Translations under genes and position numbers: made by a program | Assembly: GCF_018130785.1 (NCBI RefSeq) | Contig: NZ_JAFCJT010000003.1 | Coordinates: 1-64,000 of the forward strand | Reading direction: 5' to 3' | Source: Bradyrhizobium liaoningense | GTDB lineage: Bacteria; Pseudomonadota; Alphaproteobacteria; Rhizobiales; Xanthobacteraceae | Length of the DNA stretch: 64,000 bases | Part shown: piece after piece, positions 16,105-24,362 of the stretch | How the letters are laid out: each line of letters starts with the position of its first letter | How positions within the stretch are numbered: the stretch's first letter is position 1 | The notes under the pieces: model-generated | What the model saw: only the letters and a program-made list of their open reading frames with translations | What the model was told of the DNA's origin: nothing | Databases searched by the model: none

Positions 16105-17096
16105 GCCTACTGACCCCGGACCTGTTGCGCGAGCTCGTCGCGGAGGCGCGGCTGGCGCCGAGCGTTCACAACATCCAGCCGACGCGCTGGCAGATGCTTG
16201 CCGACGGCCGGCTGGCGCTGGTCGATGATACCTCGGTGCGGGCGCCGGTTGCCGATCCCACCGGACACGATGTGCGTGTTTCGCACGGCGCTGCCCTGGA
16301 GGGGATGAGCCTCGCGCTCAACCGGCGCGGATTGCTGATTGCCGATCTCGCGATTGAGGATCAGAAGTCTACCTCGCCCCATGCGGTGTTGTGCAGGCTG
16401 ACGATCGGCAGCGGCGCTGCCTCCGATCCGCTCACGGCCAGCGTGCCGCGACGGATGTCCTGGCGCAGCACTTTCGCTGCATCTCCGCAAGACGAGACCT
16501 CGCTGATGCAGCTCCCCGCGTCGCGCAGCGATATCGTCTGCATCCGCGATCACAAGGCGGTCGCGGAGATCTCGACTTGGGCGGACGAGGCCGAGCTCTC
16601 CTTCATTCGCGAGGCTGACTTTCGGCGCGAGTTGCTGACATGGATGCGGCTGTCGCCGAATGATCCCCTCTATCTCCAAAGCGGTCTCAACCGTGAAGCG
16701 CTTGCAATGAGCGCCGTCGAGGCGAGCGGCGCGCGTCTCGTGCTGGGTCCGCTGTTCCCGGTTCTCGACAAGCTCGGTCTCGCGGCGTCCCTGCTGTCTG
16801 ACCGCGCCAAGACGCAGTCGGCGGCGGCCATCGTCCTGTTCCGCCGGCCGCGTGGCGAAGACCCGCTGGTGAGCGGTCGTCATTTCTATCGCGCGTGGCT
16901 CGAGATCGATCGTGCGGACCTCGTCGCCTGCCCGATATCGTCGCTTGCCGATAATCCAGCCTCAAATGACAAGCTGAGAGCTCTGGCAGGGCTGGGTGAC
17001 GAGGCGCGCCTGGTCAATGTGTTCCGCGTCGGCCGCCCAACGGCATCGCGATCGCCACGACATTTCCGGCTTCCGGTCGATCAGCTGATCGTCTAG
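16101..17096 (+). CDS. nitroreductase-like FMN protein
   Basis: 331 residues. The N-terminus LLRELVAEARLAPSVHNIQPTRWQM is the FMN-phosphate-binding R/S-x-x-N-x-Q-P-x-x-W motif of nitroreductase-fold proteins. GAALEGMSLALNRRG and a later RPRGEDPLVSGRHFYRAWLE segment fit the long, Acg-like branch. Such proteins use FMN for dehydrogenation or reduction, or act as flavin storage. It is the last gene of a five-gene chain and starts in an ATGA overlap. E1-like and nitroreductase modules are known to occur together, for example in the mycobacterial MoeY-type fusion (recalled, not checked), which supports a joint pathway. Confidence 0.82.
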   Translation: MSLLTPDLLRELVAEARLAPSVHNIQPTRWQMLADGRLALVDDTSVRAPVADPTGHDVRVSHGAALEGMSLALNRRGLLIADLAIEDQKSTSPHAVLCRLTIGSGAASDPLTASVPRRMSWRSTFAASPQDETSLMQLPASRSDIVCIRDHKAVAEISTWADEAELSFIREADFRRELLTWMRLSPNDPLYLQSGLNREALAMSAVEASGARLVLGPLFPVLDKLGLAASLLSDRAKTQSAAAIVLFRRPRGEDPLVSGRHFYRAWLEIDRADLVACPISSLADNPASNDKLRALAGLGDEARLVNVFRVGRPTASRSPRHFRLPVDQLIV

Positions 17097-17256
17097 CGCC
17101 GGGCATCATATCGCGCCTGCGAAATGCAACTGAGCCATGACGGATCGCGCGGGCGTGCGCCCTTGCGTGACGTCGCGGGCAGGGGCACTCTGCGCTGGCG
17201 GCGCACGAGTACGCCGCCAAAAAGATGTGCTGACAAGATCTCGGCGAGGAAGCTCC

Positions 17257-18318
17257 ATGGCGGTGACGCGGATCGACTGCGACATCCATCCGGCGGTTGG
17301 TGGCACGCGCACGACGCTGCTTCCCTATCTCAGCGATCACTGGAAAGAGCAGGTCGTGAGCCGCGCCATCGACGGGCTCGATCTCACCTCCTATCCGCCG
17401 AGCATGCCGTTGTCGGGCCGTGCCGACTGGCGGCCGGCCAATGGCGCCAAGCCCGGCTCCGATCTTGCAATGGTGCAGAAGGGGGCGTTCGAGCAACTCG
17501 GTGCCAGCCACGCGATCCTCAACGTGCTCTACGGCGCGCAGGCCGTGTTCGATGCCTACATGGCCGCCGACTTCTGCAAGGCCATCAACGACTGGATCGC
17601 CGCCGAGTGGCTGTCGCGCGATCCGCGCCTGCGGGCCTCCATCGTGGTGCCGATGCAGGATCCGGATCTGGCGATCGAGGAGATCGAGCGCCGCGCCGGC
17701 GACAACCGTTTCGTCTCGATCCTGGTGCTGGCGCAGGGCGAGACCCTGCTGGGACGGCGGCATTTCTGGCCGGTCTATCGGCTCGCGGAGAAATACAAGC
17801 TGCCGATCGCAATCCATGCCGGCACGCAATATCGGCAGGCACCGAGCTCGGCCGGCTGGCCGTCGCATCGCTACGAATACTACTTCGTCGAGGCGCAGGC
17901 GTTTCAGGCGCAGATCCTGAGCCTGATCTATGAGGGCGTGTTCGGCAAGTTTCCGAACCTCAAGGTCGTGCTGATGGAGTCCGGCGTGAGCTGGCTGCCG
18001 GCCTTCATGTGGCGCGCCAACAAGACCTGGCGCGGCGTCCGCGTCGAGGTGCCCTGGGTCGAGCGCGAGCCCGCCGCGATCATCCGCGACAATTTTCGCG
18101 TGACCATGCAGCCGTTCGATGCGCCCGGCGATGCCAAGAGCGTCGAGGAGATCATCGACCAGATCGGCTCCGAGAAGATGTTTTTGTTCGCGTCCGACTA
18201 TCCGCACTGGCAGTTCGACGGCGACGATCCGATCCCGGCGAACCTGCCGAAGAGCATCATCGCGAAGATGTGCGTCGACAATCCGCTGGAGACGTTTCCG
18301 CGGTTGTCGATCAACTGA
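17257..18318 (+). CDS. amidohydrolase family protein (first of a tandem pair)
   Basis: 353 residues of the PF04909-type metal-dependent hydrolase/decarboxylase family. Metal-site elements are DCDIHP at residues 7-12, IAIHAG near 187 and the Asp in FASDYPHW near 314. The start at 17257 has GAGGAAG upstream and places the first metal motif at the N-terminus, as usual. Members hydrolyse amides or decarboxylate aromatic acids (ACMSD-like). It is a clear paralogue of the next gene, sharing GSDLAxMQK, AINDWxxAxWLSRDPRL-like and DYPHW stretches. Together with the Rieske gene this suggests an aromatic or amide catabolic unit. Substrate unknown. Confidence 0.88.
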   Translation: MAVTRIDCDIHPAVGGTRTTLLPYLSDHWKEQVVSRAIDGLDLTSYPPSMPLSGRADWRPANGAKPGSDLAMVQKGAFEQLGASHAILNVLYGAQAVFDAYMAADFCKAINDWIAAEWLSRDPRLRASIVVPMQDPDLAIEEIERRAGDNRFVSILVLAQGETLLGRRHFWPVYRLAEKYKLPIAIHAGTQYRQAPSSAGWPSHRYEYYFVEAQAFQAQILSLIYEGVFGKFPNLKVVLMESGVSWLPAFMWRANKTWRGVRVEVPWVEREPAAIIRDNFRVTMQPFDAPGDAKSVEEIIDQIGSEKMFLFASDYPHWQFDGDDPIPANLPKSIIAKMCVDNPLETFPRLSIN

Positions 18319-18332
18319 TTCAGGAGGTTCGC

Positions 18333-19445
18333 ATGAGTGACGTCATCGATCGCCCGTTGCTTGACGAGGAAAAGCCCGCGGCCTCGCGGCTGCGCATCGT
18401 CGATTGCGACGTGCATCCGAGCCTGCACTCTTTCGACGACCTCAACGAGTTCCTGCCAAAACGCTGGCAGCAGCATCTGAAGGAATATGGCAGCCATCTG
18501 CGCACGCCCTATCTCTTCACCACGCCCTATCCGCGCTCCTCGCCATTGATTGCGCGGCGCGATGCCTGGCCGCCGACGGGCGGGCCGCCCGGCTCCGATC
18601 TCGCCTTCATGCAGAAGCAGCATCTCGATCCGCTCGACGTCGAGTTCGGAATTTTGCAGGTGCTCGATCTCTTCATCTTCTCGCAGCAGAACCTCGAATT
18701 CGGCGCCGCGATCCAGCGCGCCATCAACGACTGGCAGCTGGCGTTCTGGTCGCACAGGGATCCCCGCCTGAAGGCCTCGATCCTGGTCGGGCAGGACGGG
18801 GTGGATCTTGCGATTGCCGAGATCGAACGCTGCGCCAGGATCGGCGAATACATCCAGATCAACGTCTCGCCGCGCGCCAACGAGCCGCTCGGCCGCCGTC
18901 GCTACTGGCCGATCTACGAGCGGGCGCAGGAACTCGACCTGCCGCTCGGCATCCATGTCGGCGGCTATGGCGGACATCCGCCGACCGGTGGCGGCTGGCC
19001 GTCCTATTATGTCGAGGAGCACCAGTCCAACGCGCACACCATCGCGGCGCAGCTTGCGAGCCTCGTGATCGAGGGCGTGCCGGAGCGGTTTCCAAAGCTG
19101 AAGATCGTCTTCATCGAGGGCGGCTTCGGCTGGATCCCGTCCGCGGTGTGGCGCATGGACCAGCACTTTGAACGTTTCCGCAGCGAAGTGCCGCATCTGA
19201 AACGCAAGCCATCGGAATACGTGCGTGAAAACTTCTGGTTCACGACGCAGCCGATCGACGAGCCGGACGAGGCGCGGCATCTGCGCGCGCTGATCGAATG
19301 GGTCGGCATCGACCGGCTGTTATTCTCGTCGGACTATCCGCACTGGGACTTCGACGATCCGCGCTTTGCCTTCAAGACGCCGCTGTCCGAGGCGGAGCGG
19401 AAGAAGATCTTCAGCGCCAATGCCCGCGCGGTGTACAAGTTCTGA
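18333..19445 (+). CDS. amidohydrolase family protein (second of a tandem pair)
   Basis: 370 residues. The N-terminal metal motif is VDCDVHP (D26, H28), a His lies in LGIHVGGYGG near 207, and the metal Asp is in FSSDYPHWDF near 333. A perfect AGGAGG precedes the ATG, 14 bases after the stop of the paralogue. The C-terminus (FKTPLSEAERKKIFSANARAVYKF) is the standard ending of this family. The pair probably arose by duplication. They may act on successive intermediates or form a heteromer. Confidence 0.88.
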   Translation: MSDVIDRPLLDEEKPAASRLRIVDCDVHPSLHSFDDLNEFLPKRWQQHLKEYGSHLRTPYLFTTPYPRSSPLIARRDAWPPTGGPPGSDLAFMQKQHLDPLDVEFGILQVLDLFIFSQQNLEFGAAIQRAINDWQLAFWSHRDPRLKASILVGQDGVDLAIAEIERCARIGEYIQINVSPRANEPLGRRRYWPIYERAQELDLPLGIHVGGYGGHPPTGGGWPSYYVEEHQSNAHTIAAQLASLVIEGVPERFPKLKIVFIEGGFGWIPSAVWRMDQHFERFRSEVPHLKRKPSEYVRENFWFTTQPIDEPDEARHLRALIEWVGIDRLLFSSDYPHWDFDDPRFAFKTPLSEAERKKIFSANARAVYKF

Positions 19446-19452
19446 GACCAGC

Positions 19453-19866
19453 ATGGCCCGTCACATCGTCGCGCGCACCTCGGAGATCCCGCCCGGCGGC
19501 AACAAGGTCGTTGATATCGCCGGGCGCGACATCGTCGTGTTCCATGTCAATGGCGAGTTCTTCGCGCTGCTGAACCGCTGTCCCCACGAGGGCGCGCCGC
19601 TGGAGAAGGCCGCCTGCGTGGCGCGGCTGACCTCGCCGGAGCCGGGCGTCTATGAGCGGTCGCGCGTCGGCGAAATGCTGCGCTGCCCCTGGCACGGCTG
19701 GGAATTCGACATGCGCAACGGCCAGTCCTGGTTCGATCCGAAACGGGTCAAGATCCGGTCCTATCCCGTGGCAGTGGAGCGCGGCGACGAATTGCAGAAG
19801 GGCCCGTATGTTGCCGAGACGTTTCCGGTGCATGTCGAGGACAGCTATGTGATCGTCGAGGTCTGA
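19453..19866 (+). CDS. Rieske [2Fe-2S] ferredoxin-type protein
   Basis: 137 residues, a single Rieske domain. Cluster ligands are C43 and H45 (NRCPHEGAPL) and C78 and H81 (RCPWHGWEF). Spacing and length fit soluble Rieske ferredoxins or small electron-transfer components of non-heme oxygenases. No signal peptide and no oxygenase catalytic domain. It starts eight bases after the amidohydrolase stop, so it belongs to that operon. The oxygenase it would serve is not encoded next to it. Confidence 0.93.
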   Translation: MARHIVARTSEIPPGGNKVVDIAGRDIVVFHVNGEFFALLNRCPHEGAPLEKAACVARLTSPEPGVYERSRVGEMLRCPWHGWEFDMRNGQSWFDPKRVKIRSYPVAVERGDELQKGPYVAETFPVHVEDSYVIVEV

Positions 19867-19938
19867 ACCGGCTTTGCCGATTGTGATTTCCACGCAAGTG
19901 CGATATGGCTCTCGCGCTTTCAGAGGCGGAGACGAGCT

Positions 19939-20145
19939 TTGTCGAAACAATCCCTGCGTGAGGAGGCCGAGCGCCTGATCCGCGAATCGATGGAAAAGAA
20001 GACCATCGTCGTGAAGCAGGGCTCGACCCGCATCGAGGCCGTCTGCGGCAAGTGCGGCGCGCCGAACCGGGTCCAGGCGGAAAAGGGCCAGAGCCGGGTC
20101 AAGTTCGCCTGCAAGAATTGCGGGCATCAGCAAGAGACGCTGTAG
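19939..20145 (+). CDS. small zinc-ribbon protein
   Basis: 68 residues from a TTG start at 19939, supported by GGAG seven to eight bases upstream. A charged N-terminal helix (LREEAERLIRESMEKK) precedes a zinc ribbon formed by CGKCG (C36, C39) and CKNCG (C58, C61). No family name is recognised. It lies 72 bases after the Rieske gene in the same direction and is followed after five bases by a large inverted-repeat element, so it is probably the last gene of the transcript. Confidence 0.7.
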   Translation: MSKQSLREEAERLIRESMEKKTIVVKQGSTRIEAVCGKCGAPNRVQAEKGQSRVKFACKNCGHQQETL

Positions 20146-20150
20146 CTTTT

Positions 20151-20409
20151 CTTACCCTCTCCCCTTTTGTGGGAGAGGGTGGCATAGGCGGCCCTCGGCC
20201 GCCGTTCTTGAGAACGCCGATGCTTTGCATCGGCTATGGCGCCAGCGGCGAGACGGGTGAGGGATCTCTCTCCGCGAGAGACGCTGCTCCTGAATTTGCG
20301 GATGCAACCCCTCATCCGGCGCCGTAGCCGAAGCTTCGCTTCGGCGTTCCCTTAAGAACGGCGGCCCGAAGGCCGCCTATGCCACCTTCTCCCACAAGGG
20401 AAGGGAAGA
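20151..20409. repeat. 259-bp inverted-repeat element filling a convergent junction
   Basis: The outer arms (20151-20209 and 20351-20409) are imperfect reverse complements of about 59 bases. They share the CCCTT..TGTGGGAGA, GGCATAGGCGGCC and GCCGCCGTTCTT blocks with their complements on the other side. Inner palindromes (GATGCTTTGCATCGG; CGAAGCTTCGCTTCG) make further hairpins. It begins 6 bases after the zinc-ribbon stop and ends 4 bases before the SDR stop. No transposase and no target-site duplication are visible. Likely a palindromic genomic repeat acting as a bidirectional terminator. Confidence 0.8.
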
Positions 20410-20412
20410 CAG

Positions 20413-21258
20413 TTACTCCCCGTCCACAAACCTCGCGAACGCATCCGCATAGTCCGGGTGCCACCGCGACAGCGGCGGCCGGTTCTCGACGATATCCCCC
20501 GCGGCCCACAGCATGCGCTTCTCGTCGAGCGCGCGCGGCACGTCATTGTCCGGGCACAGGATGTAGAAATCGCCGGCCTCCAGCCGCGCCAGCATGAAAT
20601 CCACGGTCTGCTCCGGCGTCCAGGCGCCGGCCGGTTTTTCGGTGCGGCCCTTTGCGGTCAGGCCGGTGAAGACGAACCCCGGAATGAGCAGATGCGCGCT
20701 GATGTGGCAGTCTTTCGTATTGCGCAGTTCGTGCTGGAGCGCTTCCGTAAATGCCTTCACGCCGGCCTTGGACACGTTGTAGGCGGGATCGCCGGGCGGG
20801 GTGGTGATGCCTTGCTTGGAGCCGGTGTTGATGATGAGGCCGGCCCTGCCGCGCGCGATCATGTTGGGCGCGAAGATGCGTGAGCCGTTGACGATGCCCC
20901 ACATGTTGACGCCGATGATCCGCTGCCAGTTGTCGGGCTCGCCGAACAGCGTGCTGCCCGGCTGGATGCCGGCATTGTTCATGAGGATGTCGGTACCGCC
21001 GAAGCGCTCGCGCACGGCGCGTTCCAGTTCCGTCACGCTCTCCGCCTTGCTGACATCGACCGCGAACGTCATCACATGTGCGGCAGGCGCGACGGATGAC
21101 AGTTTTGTTGCGGCTTCCGCCAGCCGCGCCTGATCCACGTCAGCGATGCACACCTTCATGCCGGCGCGCGCGAAGGCTGCAGCGGCGGCTAGTCCAATAC
21201 CGGACGCGCCACCCGTGATCACGGCGACATTGTCTTTGACGATGGCGGAATGTGGCAT
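20413..21258 (-). CDS. short-chain dehydrogenase/reductase
   Basis: 281 residues. Classical SDR signatures: cofactor loop TGGASGIG (15-22), NNAG (94-97), catalytic S147, Y160 and K164 (YNVSK). The acidic residue after the second strand (ADVD, D40-D42) favours NAD over NADP. The C-terminal part has an extra 60-70 residues beyond the usual fold. The start at 21258 is preferred over upstream codons because the fold begins there and GGAGACC precedes it. Divergent from an aldehyde dehydrogenase gene, so the two may oxidise an alcohol to an acid in sequence. Substrate not readable. Confidence 0.92.
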   Translation of the reverse strand: MPHSAIVKDNVAVITGGASGIGLAAAAAFARAGMKVCIADVDQARLAEAATKLSSVAPAAHVMTFAVDVSKAESVTELERAVRERFGGTDILMNNAGIQPGSTLFGEPDNWQRIIGVNMWGIVNGSRIFAPNMIARGRAGLIINTGSKQGITTPPGDPAYNVSKAGVKAFTEALQHELRNTKDCHISAHLLIPGFVFTGLTAKGRTEKPAGAWTPEQTVDFMLARLEAGDFYILCPDNDVPRALDEKRMLWAAGDIVENRPPLSRWHPDYADAFARFVDGE

Positions 21259-21441
21259 TGTCGGTCTCCGGGGGAGGGGCTCGGTCGAGCTATAACATGG
21301 CGCTCGCGCGACCCTGCACAAGTCGGCATGGGAGGTCTTCGTTCCACGGCGACTTTACGCCTATCCCGCACCGCTGTATTCTCGTCGACCTAACGATCCC
21401 GCCCAGATCGAACCAATCAATCACTGATAGGGAGTGCAGCC

Positions 21442-22938
21442 ATGGCTGTGTCGCAGGCTATTCCGATCACGCGCCATCCGTTCGCCAACGGGTCCTACAA
21501 GCAGATGCTGATCGACGGCAAGTGGGTCGATGCTGCCTCCGGCAAGCGCTTCGAGACCCACAACCCCGCCACCGGCGAACTGCTCGCAACCGTCGCCGAG
21601 GGCGACAAGGAAGACATCGACCGTGCCGTTGCGGCCGCTCGCCGTGCCTTCGAAGGTCCCTGGAGCAAAGTAAAACCGTTCGAGCGGCAGAACCTGCTGC
21701 TCAAGCTCGCCGACCTCGTCGAGAAGAATTTCGACGAATTGTCCCAGCTCGACACGCTCGACATGGGCGCGCCGCTCAGCCGCACCCGCGCCTATCGCCT
21801 ACGTGCCGTCGGCATGCTGCGCTATTACGCCGGCCAGACCACGGCGATCCATGGCGAGACCATCGAGAACTCGCTGCCTGGCGAAATCTTCTCCTACACG
21901 CTGAAGGAGCCCGTCGGTGTCGTCGGCGCCATCATTCCCTGGAACGGTCCGCTCACCGCGACGCTCTGGAAGATCGGCCCGGCGATCGCGACCGGCTGCA
22001 CCGTGGTGCTCAAGCCTGCCGAAGAGGCACCGCTGACCTCGCTGCGCATTGCAGAGCTCGCGATGGAAGCAGGCATTCCGCCCGGCGTCGTCAACGTCGT
22101 GCCCGGCTATGGCGAGACCGCGGGCGCGGCGCTGGCCTCGCATCACGATGTCGACAAGGTCGCGTTCACCGGCTCGCATGTCACGGGACAGTCGATCATC
22201 CGTGCCTCCGCCGGCAACCTCAAGCGCGTCTCGCTCGAGCTCGGCGGCAAATCGCCGGACATCGTGTTCGCGGATGCCGACCTCGACGCCGCCGTGCCCG
22301 GCGCCGCGATGGCGGTGTTCGCCAATTCCGGCCAGATCTGCAGTGCCGGCACGCGTCTGTTCGTCGAGCAGTCGATCTACGAGGAGTTCGTCGGCCGCGT
22401 CGCCGAGTTCGGCAAGAAGCTGCAGGTCGGCAACGGCCTCGATCCCAACACCCAGATCGGCCCGCTCGTCTCCGAGCAGCAGCTCGAGCGCGTCACCGGC
22501 TATCTCGACATCGGCCAGAAGGAAGGTGCGCGGGCGCTCGCCGGCGGTGGCCGCGTCACCGAAGGTGCGTTGTCGAAGGGTTTCTTCGTCTCGCCGACGG
22601 TGTTCGCGGGCGTCCAGGACAACATGCGCATCGCGCAGGAAGAGATCTTTGGTCCCGTCATCTCCGCGATCGCGTTCAAGGACATGGACGAGCTCGTCAA
22701 GCGCGCCAACAACACCACGTTCGGCCTCGGCTCCGGCCTGTGGACGCGCGACGTCAGCAAGGCGCATGCGGTTGCGAAGAGCCTGCGGGCCGGCTCGGTG
22801 TGGGTGAACTGCTATCAGGCGATGGACCCGGCCGTGCCGTTCGGCGGCTACAAGATGAGCGGCTACGGCCGCGAGTCCGGCAAGCAGCACGTCGAGGAAT
22901 ATCTCAACGTGAAGGCCGTCTGGATCAAGACCGCGTAA
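21442..22938 (+). CDS. NAD(P)-dependent aldehyde dehydrogenase
   Basis: 498 residues, full length for the family. Catalytic general base E266 (LELGGKSPD) and nucleophile C300 (SGQICSAGTR) are both present and 34 residues apart, as in classical ALDHs. Other motifs are PWNGPL (cofactor binding), KPAEEAPL, FTGSHVTG and EIFGPV. AGGGAG precedes the ATG. It oxidises an aldehyde to the acid in the cytoplasm. Neighbours (SDR, Old Yellow Enzyme) suggest general redox metabolism of alcohols, aldehydes or enones. Confidence 0.95.
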   Translation: MAVSQAIPITRHPFANGSYKQMLIDGKWVDAASGKRFETHNPATGELLATVAEGDKEDIDRAVAAARRAFEGPWSKVKPFERQNLLLKLADLVEKNFDELSQLDTLDMGAPLSRTRAYRLRAVGMLRYYAGQTTAIHGETIENSLPGEIFSYTLKEPVGVVGAIIPWNGPLTATLWKIGPAIATGCTVVLKPAEEAPLTSLRIAELAMEAGIPPGVVNVVPGYGETAGAALASHHDVDKVAFTGSHVTGQSIIRASAGNLKRVSLELGGKSPDIVFADADLDAAVPGAAMAVFANSGQICSAGTRLFVEQSIYEEFVGRVAEFGKKLQVGNGLDPNTQIGPLVSEQQLERVTGYLDIGQKEGARALAGGGRVTEGALSKGFFVSPTVFAGVQDNMRIAQEEIFGPVISAIAFKDMDELVKRANNTTFGLGSGLWTRDVSKAHAVAKSLRAGSVWVNCYQAMDPAVPFGGYKMSGYGRESGKQHVEEYLNVKAVWIKTA

Positions 22939-23058
22939 GGCCTGTTCTCTCCCGCGTTCCGCGAGAGGGAATATCTGCTTTTAGTAGGGGCGGCGCCTTT
23001 TCCGGTGGCCGCCCCTCGCTATATGATCAGCATCCTTCCATAGCCGTTCGGGGCACCC

Positions 23059-24186
23059 ATGAAATTCGAGGCGTTGTTTAGACCGTTGCAGGTTGGTCCG
23101 TACAAGCTCGCGCATCGCGTTGCGCTCGCGCCGCTGACACGCATGCGTGCCGAACGTGAGAGCTTTTCGCCGCGGCCGCTCAATGCCGAATATTACGGCC
23201 AGCGCGCAACAAAGGGCGGCCTGCTGATCGCCGAAGCCTCGCCGGTGCTCTCTCACGGCCGCGGCAATCCGGCGACGCCCGGTATCTATTCGGAGGCGCA
23301 GATCGCCGGCTGGCGCAAGGTGACGGATGCCGTGCACGCCAAGGGCGGCATCATCTTCCTCCAGCTCTGGCATGTCGGCCGCGTCTCGCATTCCTCCTTC
23401 CATGGCGGTGAGCTGCCGGTCTCGGCCTCGGCGATTGCGATCAAGGCCGAAGGCATGAAGGCGATGACCGCCGACGGCAAGATTTCTGATTACGAGACAC
23501 CGCGCGCGCTGGAGACCGATGAAGTCAAGGGCGTCGTCGAAGCGTTCCGGCAGGGCGCCAGGAACGCGCTCGCCGCCGGCTTCGACGGCGTCGAGATCCA
23601 CGGTGCCAACGGCTATCTGCTCGAGCAGTTTCTGCAGTCGCGCAGCAACCAGCGCACGGATGAATATGGCGGCGGAATCGAGAACCGCGCGCGGCTTCTG
23701 CTGGAAGTGACGCAGGCGGCGATCGACGTCTGGGGCGCGAACCGCGTCGGCGTGCGGCTGTCGCCCCACGGCATCGCCAATGATTCCGGCGAGCCCGATC
23801 CGATGCCGCTCTACACTCATGTCGTGAAGGCGCTCGACAAGCTTGGGCTTGCCTATCTGCATTTCATCGAGCCGCGTTCCAGCGGCGCCGGCCGCGCCGA
23901 CGTCCACTGGGAGAACGTGCCATCGGCGATGGTGCTGTTCCGTCCGCACTACAGTGGCGTGCTGATGACGGCCGGCGGTTTTACCGGCGAGACCGCGAAT
24001 GCCGCGATCGCCGACCGACACGCCGACATCATCGCCTTTGGCCGTATCTTCATCTCCAACCCCGATCTGCCGCGGCGCCTCGAGCAGGACTACCCGATCA
24101 CGCCGTACAACCGCGCGACGTTCTATGGCGGCGAGGAGAAGGGTTATACGGATTACCCGGTGTATGACGAGCTGACGCCGGCGTAA
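23059..24186 (+). CDS. Old Yellow Enzyme-family alkene reductase (NemA-like)
   Basis: 375 residues. FMN-binding TIM barrel with FRPLQVGPYKLAHRVALAPLTRMRA at the N-terminus, QLWHVGR, the substrate-anchoring H181 and N184 (IHGANGYL), QFLQSRSNQRTDEYGG, and the C-terminal phosphate-binding GRIFISNPDLPRRL. It reduces activated C=C bonds or nitro groups with NAD(P)H. The gene lies 120 bases after the aldehyde dehydrogenase on the same strand and is followed by a palindromic repeat. Confidence 0.94.
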   Translation: MKFEALFRPLQVGPYKLAHRVALAPLTRMRAERESFSPRPLNAEYYGQRATKGGLLIAEASPVLSHGRGNPATPGIYSEAQIAGWRKVTDAVHAKGGIIFLQLWHVGRVSHSSFHGGELPVSASAIAIKAEGMKAMTADGKISDYETPRALETDEVKGVVEAFRQGARNALAAGFDGVEIHGANGYLLEQFLQSRSNQRTDEYGGGIENRARLLLEVTQAAIDVWGANRVGVRLSPHGIANDSGEPDPMPLYTHVVKALDKLGLAYLHFIEPRSSGAGRADVHWENVPSAMVLFRPHYSGVLMTAGGFTGETANAAIADRHADIIAFGRIFISNPDLPRRLEQDYPITPYNRATFYGGEEKGYTDYPVYDELTPA

Positions 24187-24194
24187 GTATCTCC

Positions 24195-24320
24195 GTCATT
24201 CCGCGGCGACGCGTAGCGTCGGGCTCTGATGCGCAATTGCGCATCAGAGAATCCATTTCACGTCCTGGCTTGCCGTTCGATGGATTCCGGGCTCGCGACT
24301 TCGTCGCGCCCCGGAATGAC
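24195..24320. repeat. palindromic intergenic repeat, GTCATTCCG family (copy 1)
   Basis: Bounded by GTCATTCCG at 24195 and CCCCGGAATGAC ending at 24320. Contains a perfect 26-bp palindrome at 24224-24249. The right part (TGGATTCCGGGCTC, short hairpin, CCCCGGAATGAC) recurs at 33225-33266. Located 8 bases after the Old Yellow Enzyme stop. Confidence 0.85.
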
Positions 24321-24362
24321 AATCATGTGTTGTCGTCTTCGCAATGACGATGGAGGGCCACG

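Noticed and set aside
20151..20409. The large inverted repeat as an insertion sequence
   Set aside because: Only 259 bp, no transposase frame and no visible target duplication. Annotated as a palindromic repeat.
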